This document shows positions 1-4,765 of a DNA stretch of 10,739 bases, one piece after another (positions within the stretch are counted from its first letter, which is position 1; each line of letters opens with the position of its first letter). The notes beneath the pieces are model-generated. The model made no database searches. It was not told the DNA's origin and worked only from the letters and a program-made list of their open reading frames with translations. The stretch is taken from NCBI GenBank assembly GCA_028275005.1, contig JAQCNN010000130.1, positions 1-10,739 of the forward strand, read 5' to 3'. The stretch comes from Salinirussus sp. Its GTDB lineage: Archaea; Halobacteriota; Halobacteria; Halobacteriales; Haloarculaceae. The position numbers and the translations under genes were made by a program.

Positions 1-84
1 GTCGAAAACATCGATACCACCCCGGGGACGGTCGGCGGTCGTGTCCGTGCCCTCGCTCCGGGGTTCCGTTGCCGTCTTGCCCAT
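1..84 (-). CDS. Possible 5' end of an unidentified minus-strand gene (truncated by window edge)
   Basis: Reading the minus strand from the ATG at 84 gives 28 codons with no stop to the window edge. The peptide starts MGKTATEPRSEGT and ends GGIDVFD. It is polar, Thr- and Asp-rich and unstructured, as haloarchaeal N-termini often are. An AT-rich stretch at 136-146 lies about 55 bases upstream and could be its TATA box. I do not recognise the product. The frame is short, so it could be open by chance in GC-rich DNA, and the true start could also be the in-frame GTG at 20 or ATG at 11. Confidence 0.35.
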   Translation of the reverse strand, partial: MGKTATEPRSEGTDTTADRPRGGIDVFD

Positions 85-285
85 ACCGCCTCGTCGGACC
101 GGGCAGACAAGACCGTTCAGGCGGCAGACTTCGTCTACTTATTACTACCCGCCCGTTGTCACCCCACGGTGTCCGTCGGCCGGTGCGTTCCGACGCCCAT
201 TTCCCGGCTGGTGGCGTTACTCCCGACATGTACACAACGTCACCGGTGACCGGCGGCCGGGGGCACTCAACGGCGGTGACCGCGC
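85..285. other. Intergenic region upstream of rlmE, with AT-rich box and 12-bp palindrome
   Basis: No convincing coding content is seen here. The only clearly AT-rich patch (133-147) reads as a TATA-like element best oriented for the minus strand. A perfect 12-base palindrome, GTCACCGGTGAC, lies at 239-250, 36 bases before the rlmE start. A Shine-Dalgarno-like GGTGA at 275-279 sits six bases before the GTG at 286 and supports that start. No clear TATA box for rlmE stands out; the weak TGTACACAA near 229-237 is the best candidate. Confidence 0.5.
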
Positions 286-1059
286 GTGTCAGGTAAGGAC
301 GAGTACTACAACAAGGCCAAACAGCAGGGCTACCGCGCCCGGTCGGCCTACAAGCTCCAGCAGTTGGACGAGACTGCCGGGCTGCTCGGGGAGGGGCGGA
401 CGGCGGTCGACCTCGGTGCCGCGCCGGGCGGGTGGCTCCAGGTCGCCGCCGAGCGCGTCGGCGAGCGTGGCCGCGTGGTCGGTGTCGACCGTCAGTCGGT
501 CGAGCCACTGGCGGACCCGGCCCCGCCCGTCGAGTACGTCCGCGGGGACATCACTGACGCGGACACTGTCAGACAGATCCGGGAGACCGTCGACGGTGAG
601 GCCGACGTCGTGCTCTCCGATATGGCGCCGAACATGACCGGGGAGTACGACCTCGACCACGCCCGCTCGGTCCACCTCGCCCGGCAGGCCCTCTCTGTCG
701 CGGAGGAACTGCTCGGCCCGGGCGGTGACCTCGCGGTGAAGGTCTTCGACGGCCGCGACCTCGAGGCCCTCCAGGCCGACATGGAGGAGGGCTTCGACTA
801 CGTCCGTCAGGTCCGCCCCGAGGCCTCCCGGGACGCCTCCTCGGAGCTGTATCTCGTCGCGAAACACCGACTGACGGCACCGGTCCGGACGGGTGACCGG
901 CTGACCGTCGAGGTGGTCGACGAGGGCGAGGACGGCGACGGCGTCGCGAAGGTCGAGGGGTTCACCCTGTTCGTCCCTGGTGTCGACCCCGGCGAGACCG
1001 TCGAGGTGGCTGTGACGGAAATAAAGCCCCGATACGGCTTCGCCGAGTGCGTCGACTGA
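286..1059 (+). CDS. rlmE: 23S rRNA (uridine-2'-O-)-methyltransferase RlmE (FtsJ/RrmJ family) with C-terminal TRAM domain
   Basis: This 257-residue protein transfers a methyl group from S-adenosylmethionine to a ribose 2'-OH of 23S rRNA (U2552 in E. coli numbering, in the A-loop). The SAM-binding motif VDLGAAPGGW is at 41-50. The catalytic tetrad K-D-K-E is complete at K23, D112, K152 and E187; the 40- and 35-residue spacings match E. coli RlmE (K38, D124, K164, E199). The motif LSDMAPNMTG is at 110-119. Residues ~198-257 form a TRAM domain, a small RNA-binding beta-barrel, with TGDRLTVEV and GFTLFVPGVDPGETVEV. E. coli RlmE lacks this domain; archaeal homologues commonly carry it. The GTG start is chosen because family homology begins right after it and GGTGA lies six bases upstream. 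The gene converges on the precursor-transporter gene, leaving a 22-base gap. Confidence 0.95.
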   Translation: MSGKDEYYNKAKQQGYRARSAYKLQQLDETAGLLGEGRTAVDLGAAPGGWLQVAAERVGERGRVVGVDRQSVEPLADPAPPVEYVRGDITDADTVRQIRETVDGEADVVLSDMAPNMTGEYDLDHARSVHLARQALSVAEELLGPGGDLAVKVFDGRDLEALQADMEEGFDYVRQVRPEASRDASSELYLVAKHRLTAPVRTGDRLTVEVVDEGEDGDGVAKVEGFTLFVPGVDPGETVEVAVTEIKPRYGFAECVD

Positions 1060-1081
1060 GTCGCTCGGTTTGCAGCCGTCG

Positions 1082-1786
1082 TCAGTTACCGACCTCGGTC
1101 GCCGGAGCGGGTCCGTCCTCGCGGGCGCGCACCGCGGCGACCACGGCGTACGCGAAGGGGGTATCGAGCACGGCCACCCCGAGTTTGACGGCGTACTGGC
1201 CGACGACGAGCCCGACCGCCTCTCCGAGCGGGAGCCCCTGAAAGCCGACGAACGCGACAGTAACGAAGATGAGTGTGTCGACCAGCTGGCTGGTCAGCGT
1301 CGAGCCGAGATTGCGCAGCCACAGCCGCTCCCCGCGGGTGTACGCCCGGATCCGGTGGAAGACGAAGACGTCCAAGTTCTGGCTGACGAGGTAGGCGAGG
1401 AGGCTGGCAGCCACGATACCGGTGCTCGCGCCGAGCACCTGGGAGAAGGCCGCCTGGTCGACCGCCGACGCCGGCGCGAACACCGGCGCCTCGATGGCCA
1501 GCCAGACCAGACCCAAGAGGACGAAATTCATCAGGAAGGCGACGTTGACGAGCCGCGTCGCCGCCCGCCGGCCGTAGAGCTCGGCGTAGCAGTCCGAGGC
1601 GAAGAAGGTCACCGCGTAGGCGAAGGCGGCCGCGGGCACCAGCAGTGTCCCGCCCGCGAGCGGCAGCGCGAAGGGCAGCTGGACCCCGACGAGCTTCGCG
1701 GCGGTCACCTGCGAGGTGACCAGCGCGGTGACAAAGAGCGCGACCAGCGTCAGCTGTGGGACCGGAAGGGGCTCCTCACTCGTCAT
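1082..1786 (-). CDS. Queuosine/archaeosine precursor transporter (YhhQ/VUT family)
   Basis: This is a 234-residue integral membrane protein with about six hydrophobic segments (roughly 12-30, 48-63, 79-99, 113-141, 164-181, 186-215). Family-typical motifs are SDCYAELYGRR (64-74), SQNLDVFVFHRIR (135-147) and SQLVDTLIF (166-174). In E. coli, YhhQ imports 7-deazaguanine precursors (preQ0/preQ1). Archaea put preQ0-derived archaeosine at tRNA position 15, so salvage of preQ0 is the likely role; this is inferred from the family. The ATG at 1786 is preferred because an upstream in-frame ATG at 1831 would add 15 non-family residues deep inside the upstream gene. The start overlaps the last 11 bases of the ribbon-helix-helix gene, implying co-transcription and possibly translational coupling. 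No strong Shine-Dalgarno sequence precedes it. Confidence 0.9.
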   Translation of the reverse strand: MTSEEPLPVPQLTLVALFVTALVTSQVTAAKLVGVQLPFALPLAGGTLLVPAAAFAYAVTFFASDCYAELYGRRAATRLVNVAFLMNFVLLGLVWLAIEAPVFAPASAVDQAAFSQVLGASTGIVAASLLAYLVSQNLDVFVFHRIRAYTRGERLWLRNLGSTLTSQLVDTLIFVTVAFVGFQGLPLGEAVGLVVGQYAVKLGVAVLDTPFAYAVVAAVRAREDGPAPATEVGN

Positions 1787-1952
1787 CGTCCAGCCGGCCG
1801 TGGCGGGCGTCGACCTCGTCGAGGATGTCAAGCGTCTTGCGGACGGAGGCGCGGACCGCCTCGCTGCGGTTCACGAACTTCCCGTCCTTGCCGACGTGTT
1901 CGTCGAGGTCCTCCAGCAGCTCGCGTGGCACTTCGACGCTGATCTTGGGCAT
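1776..1952 (-). CDS. Ribbon-helix-helix (CopG/Arc-type) DNA-binding protein
   Basis: This 58-residue protein begins MPKISVEVPRELLEDLDEH. The first ~8 residues form the DNA-contacting beta-strand of the ribbon-helix-helix fold. Two helices follow: 10-18, and one starting near the NRSEAVRASVRKTL motif typical of the family. Such proteins bind DNA as dimers and usually recognise short palindromes. The C-terminus is acidic (DARHGRLDDDE). Two starts are possible. The ATG at 1952 lies 25 bases downstream of an ATTTACGT box and would be leaderless; it begins where family homology begins. A GTG at 1958 has GGAGG five bases upstream and would add Met-Gly. I prefer 1952. The gene overlaps the transporter downstream, so it may regulate that gene or itself; this is inference from position. 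Confidence 0.85.
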   Translation of the reverse strand: MPKISVEVPRELLEDLDEHVGKDGKFVNRSEAVRASVRKTLDILDEVDARHGRLDDDE

Positions 1953-1973
1953 GCCCACGCTCGCCTCCGGAGA

Positions 1974-1980
1974 CGTAAAT
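1974..1980 (-). promoter_or_regulatory. TATA-like box for the ribbon-helix-helix/transporter pair
   Basis: On the minus strand this reads ATTTACG, one of the few AT-rich stretches in the region. Its centre is about 25 bases upstream of the ATG at 1952, the spacing expected for a leaderless haloarchaeal transcript. A GGAGG at 1964-1968 lies downstream of the box and could instead serve a GTG start at 1958. Confidence 0.5.
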
Positions 1981-2010
1981 GGGACCCGCTACCGGGCGGT
2001 GCGGGGTCCC
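1981..2010. repeat. Perfect 7-bp inverted repeat abutting the ribbon-helix-helix promoter
   Basis: GGGACCC (1981-1987) is matched by GGGTCCC (2004-2010), with 16 bases between. Two further base pairs (GC with GC) can form if one G is bulged. It directly abuts the TATA-like box upstream of the regulator and lies 25 bases past the stop of the monooxygenase gene. It could be an operator for autoregulation or a terminator hairpin of the upstream gene; no T-tract follows it on the minus strand, which argues against a terminator. Confidence 0.4.
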
Positions 2011-2034
2011 CCGCGGCGGCACTCGGTGGCTCTC

Positions 2035-2343
2035 TCAGAGGTCCAACTCGGACATCTCGTCGACGTCGAAGCGCAACACCTCGGGTTCGCCGGCCAGCCA
2101 CCCCGGGAGCGCCTCGGCGAAGGCCTGGTAGTGGTCGGTCTGGGAGTGGGTGGCAAGCGCCTGTTCGTCCTCGTAGCGCTCGAGAAAGCGGACGACGTTT
2201 GGGTCGTTGACGTCCGTCGTTGCGCGGTAGTCGAGTACGCCGTCCTCCTCCTCGCGGACCGTCTCGGCGAGGTCGGCGATCTGGTCGAGTGCCTCGTCGC
2301 GGCGCTCCGGCTTGAGCGGCATGCTGGCGTGGATGACGAGCAT
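2035..2343 (-). CDS. Putative quinol monooxygenase, antibiotic biosynthesis monooxygenase (ABM) domain
   Basis: This 102-residue single-domain protein has the ABM pattern: an N-terminal strand (MLVIHASMPLKP), a long amphipathic helix (11-31), a strand after EDGVLDYR (33-40), VRFLERYEDEQAL (51-63) and THSQTDHYQAF (65-75). E55, H66 and H71 lie at positions usually conserved in YgiN-type members. These small dimeric ferredoxin-like proteins oxidise or bind quinones or related aromatics without metal or flavin, but many are annotated only by fold and the substrate here is unknown. The full length matches the family (about 95-105). The ATG at 2343 lies ~29 bases downstream of a strong TATA-like box, so the gene probably has its own promoter and a nearly leaderless transcript. 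It is followed by the ribbon-helix-helix gene on the same strand. Confidence 0.85.
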   Translation of the reverse strand: MLVIHASMPLKPERRDEALDQIADLAETVREEEDGVLDYRATTDVNDPNVVRFLERYEDEQALATHSQTDHYQAFAEALPGWLAGEPEVLRFDVDEMSELDL

Positions 2344-2368
2344 CGTCTCACCGGTTGCTGTCCCGGCA

Positions 2369-2376
2369 GATAAAAC
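2369..2376 (-). promoter_or_regulatory. TATA box for the ABM monooxygenase gene
   Basis: The minus strand reads GGTTTTATC here, a clear AT-rich element in GC-rich surroundings. It is centred about 29 bases before the ATG at 2343. It also lies ~50 bases downstream of the tatCt stop, and its T-run could help end the tatCt transcript. Confidence 0.6.
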
Positions 2377-2424
2377 CGCAGGTCTCGCGGGGTGCCCTCC
2401 GGCCGGGCCGACCCTGCCCCGAGG

Positions 2425-4665
2425 TCAGTCCGCCACCTCGCCCTTTGTCTCGGGGGTGCGGGTTCCGGTGACCCGGGTGTACAGCCACAGCAGGCCGAGT
2501 CCGGCCCCGTAGGCGAGGGAGGCGGGGATGGCGAAGATGAGCATCGTGAACACGCCTTTCGGCGAGATGAGCCCGGCAGCGGCAAAGAAGCTGAGCACGG
2601 CAACCCGCCAGTGCCGGCGAAAGGCGGTGTAGGAGACGATCCGGCCGCGGTGAAAGAGGACCATCGTCACCGGAATTTCGATAAGGATCCCGATCCCGAC
2701 GGTGGTAAAGATAACCAGCCAGCCGAAGTTGTTGATCCGGTAGGCGATCACCATCGCCGAGGTCAGCGCGTCAGTCGCGAGAAAGCCGATGATGGCGGGC
2801 GCGATGTAGAAGAAGCCAACGAGGGTGCCACCGACCAGGGTGAGGATGACGGTCCCTCCCCAGGCGCCCAGGATACTGCGGTCGCCGGTGGTGATCCCCC
2901 GCTCCTCGATTGCCGGCCACGCGAAGTAGACGACCAGCGGGAGGACGGTCACAGCCGCCAGCAGCACCGAGAACTTCACCTCGAAGATAAGCGCCTCGAC
3001 AGGGTGGAGGGTGACGATATCCACCTCTCCCGCCAGCCCCTGGGGCATACTCCTGAGGAAGGCATTCTTGATGTCGCCGATCCCCCCGGAGTAGAGGTAG
3101 ACGAACGAGCCCCCCAGGACGGTCATAAACAGCGCGACGATCCAGATAGCCTTCGAGGTCAGCGAGTCGAGGATGAAGCGGATGTCGTAGTAGTAGCCGC
3201 CGATGTCCTCCTCGGTGGTCTCCTCCTCGGTGAAGGCGTCGGCCATCCCCGCCGCCGTCGAGGTGATCGGGTCTGTCTCCTCCCCCTCGTCCTCGTCCTC
3301 ACTGTCCGCCGCGGGCTCGACACCCTCGGCCTCGTCGAACCGGTCGAGGATGAGTTCGGCCTTCTCGGCGTCGTCGTCCGCCATTGCCCGCTCGGCGTGT
3401 TCCAGCGCCTCGGCCTCCGAGAGGTCGGCAAAGGCCTCCGGCGGCGCCGCACGCACCGCCGGGGCGCTCAACGCGTCGATATCGATGCTCGCGGGCTCGC
3501 CGACGCTCGCGACCTCCTCGCCGGCGGTCGCCTCGGCGTCGGCGACGGTTGCGGTCCCGCCGGCGCGGGCGTCCGCGGCGGCGCTTGACTCCAGCGCCTC
3601 TATACGGAGATAGAAGAGGACGACGAGTCCGACCAACAGGGCAACGCCGGCGGCAATCGTGGCGGCGGTCACAGTCGGGGACAGCCCGGCGACACCGAGT
3701 TCGCCGGCGGTCGGGAACCGGTAACGCGAGCCGACCCCCCCGAGCAGGTCGTTCGTGGCTGCGAGCCCTCCGCGGGTGAGGAAGGCGTAGGTCGCCCCGC
3801 CGGCGAGGACGAGGGCGCCGGCGAGGACGTTCCAGCGCCTGCGGACTACGGTCCGGACCGGGACGTTGGCCCCGGCCCGGGCGGTGAGTACGACGAACTT
3901 CGTCACCCCGAGGCTGAACGCATAGAGTGTCACCAGCGGGACCGCCCACATGATCTGGGTGAACGGGTCGGGCGGGGAGAACAGCGCCCCGACGGCAAAG
4001 ATGCCGAGGACGGCGTAGCGCCAGTTGTCCCGGAAGGTCTCGTAGCGGACCACACCCAGCAGCGCCAGCCCGCTCATCGCCAGCGGAAGCTGCGCCGCGA
4101 GGCCAAAGGAGAGGGTCAGAAACAGGATGAACTCGGTCCACTTGACGATAGAGTAGGTCGGCTCGAAGCCGGCGTTGACGGCATTCTCCGCCAGGAAGTT
4201 GAACATGACCGGGAAGAAAAACTCGTAGCCGTAGGCGAGCCCGCCGGCAAACAGCACCAGCGCGAGGCCCCCGGCCGCGACGACCTTCCAGCGGGAGACC
4301 GGCTCGTCGGGCCAGAACCCCCGGCGCCTCAGTGCGCCCCGTGAGTAGTACAGGAGCACGGGCAGGGAGACGACGGCGCCGACGATGAGCCCGACCTTCA
4401 CCTGCAACAGGATGACGTCGAAGGGCGTGACGGCGACGATTTCGGTTGCTTCGGCGGTTGTCAGGTTCATCTGCTCGAAGAGCAGGTCCTGCTTGAGCAG
4501 GTCCCAGACGAACGTCTGGAGCGCCCAGATGGTCCCGACGAGCACGAGCACGAAGAGGATGAAGATCTTCTGGAGGTGGCCCTGTGCCGAGGACAGCACC
4601 GCACCGACGGTCTCGCGACCGCGGCTGACCGTGCGAACGGTGTCCTCGTCGAGCGCACCCGACAT
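2425..4665 (-). CDS. tatCt: Twin-arginine translocase subunit TatCt, two fused TatC domains
   Basis: This 746-residue membrane protein carries two TatC domains. Domain 1 (~25-262) has VTPFDVILLQVK (79-90) and GALFSPPDPF (226-235). Domain 2 (~495-732) has HPVEALIFEVKFS (554-566) and AAGLISPKGVF (696-706). Two extra hydrophobic segments (~279-297 and ~331-355) follow domain 1, giving 14 in total, the count described for haloarchaeal TatCt. They are followed by an acidic, probably cytoplasmic linker (~356-492). TatC recognises twin-arginine signal peptides and assembles with TatA to export folded proteins. Domain 1 lacks a Glu matching E. coli E103 after its second membrane segment and has Gln (Q192) where E. 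coli has E170. Domain 2 has EERG (587-590) and E663 at these places. The ATG at 4665 is chosen over a TTG at 4701 because homology starts at SGALDEDTVRT. It is divergent from tatCo. Confidence 0.96.
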   Translation of the reverse strand: MSGALDEDTVRTVSRGRETVGAVLSSAQGHLQKIFILFVLVLVGTIWALQTFVWDLLKQDLLFEQMNLTTAEATEIVAVTPFDVILLQVKVGLIVGAVVSLPVLLYYSRGALRRRGFWPDEPVSRWKVVAAGGLALVLFAGGLAYGYEFFFPVMFNFLAENAVNAGFEPTYSIVKWTEFILFLTLSFGLAAQLPLAMSGLALLGVVRYETFRDNWRYAVLGIFAVGALFSPPDPFTQIMWAVPLVTLYAFSLGVTKFVVLTARAGANVPVRTVVRRRWNVLAGALVLAGGATYAFLTRGGLAATNDLLGGVGSRYRFPTAGELGVAGLSPTVTAATIAAGVALLVGLVVLFYLRIEALESSAAADARAGGTATVADAEATAGEEVASVGEPASIDIDALSAPAVRAAPPEAFADLSEAEALEHAERAMADDDAEKAELILDRFDEAEGVEPAADSEDEDEGEETDPITSTAAGMADAFTEEETTEEDIGGYYYDIRFILDSLTSKAIWIVALFMTVLGGSFVYLYSGGIGDIKNAFLRSMPQGLAGEVDIVTLHPVEALIFEVKFSVLLAAVTVLPLVVYFAWPAIEERGITTGDRSILGAWGGTVILTLVGGTLVGFFYIAPAIIGFLATDALTSAMVIAYRINNFGWLVIFTTVGIGILIEIPVTMVLFHRGRIVSYTAFRRHWRVAVLSFFAAAGLISPKGVFTMLIFAIPASLAYGAGLGLLWLYTRVTGTRTPETKGEVAD

Positions 4666-4765
4666 TAGTATCGTGGTCACTTGCTGATTGTCCGTTATCA
4701 ATCTATTGCGTTACGCTCGCCCCGCAAGAGAAGGCTTACAAGCGGCGCTCGCAAACCCGCGCTCG
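4666..4765. promoter_or_regulatory. Divergent tatCt/tatCo promoter region
   Basis: The 100 bases between the two start codons include some of the most AT-rich sequence of the window. On the plus strand CTTACAA (4735-4741) is centred 28 bases before the tatCo ATG, fitting a leaderless transcript. On the minus strand GATTGATAA (4695-4703) is centred about 33 bases before the tatCt ATG, a looser fit implying a very short leader. A weak inverted repeat, GATTG-N8-CAATC (4686-4703), overlaps the tatCt box. The close spacing suggests joint control, but no known regulator site is recognised. Confidence 0.55.

Noticed and set aside
41..637. 198-codon plus-strand open frame overlapping the upstream region and rlmE
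   Set aside because: The Ser/Arg/Thr-rich product has no domain, and its second half is a shifted-frame shadow of the RlmE catalytic domain.
1070..1942. 290-codon plus-strand open frame opposite the transporter and regulator genes
   Set aside because: It is strongly biased (Arg, Glu, Gln, Asp) and antisense to a protein with clear YhhQ-family motifs and membrane segments.
2392..3588. 398-codon open frame on the plus strand opposite tatCt
   Set aside because: It has no recognisable domain and an Asp/Gly/Arg-biased composition, and it lies antisense to a gene with clear TatC motifs.
4688..4765. N-terminal extension of TatCo by 26 residues
   Set aside because: It would place the start upstream of the TATA-like box at 4735-4741, and its basic, hydrophobic composition differs sharply from the acidic tail that begins at the ATG at 4766.
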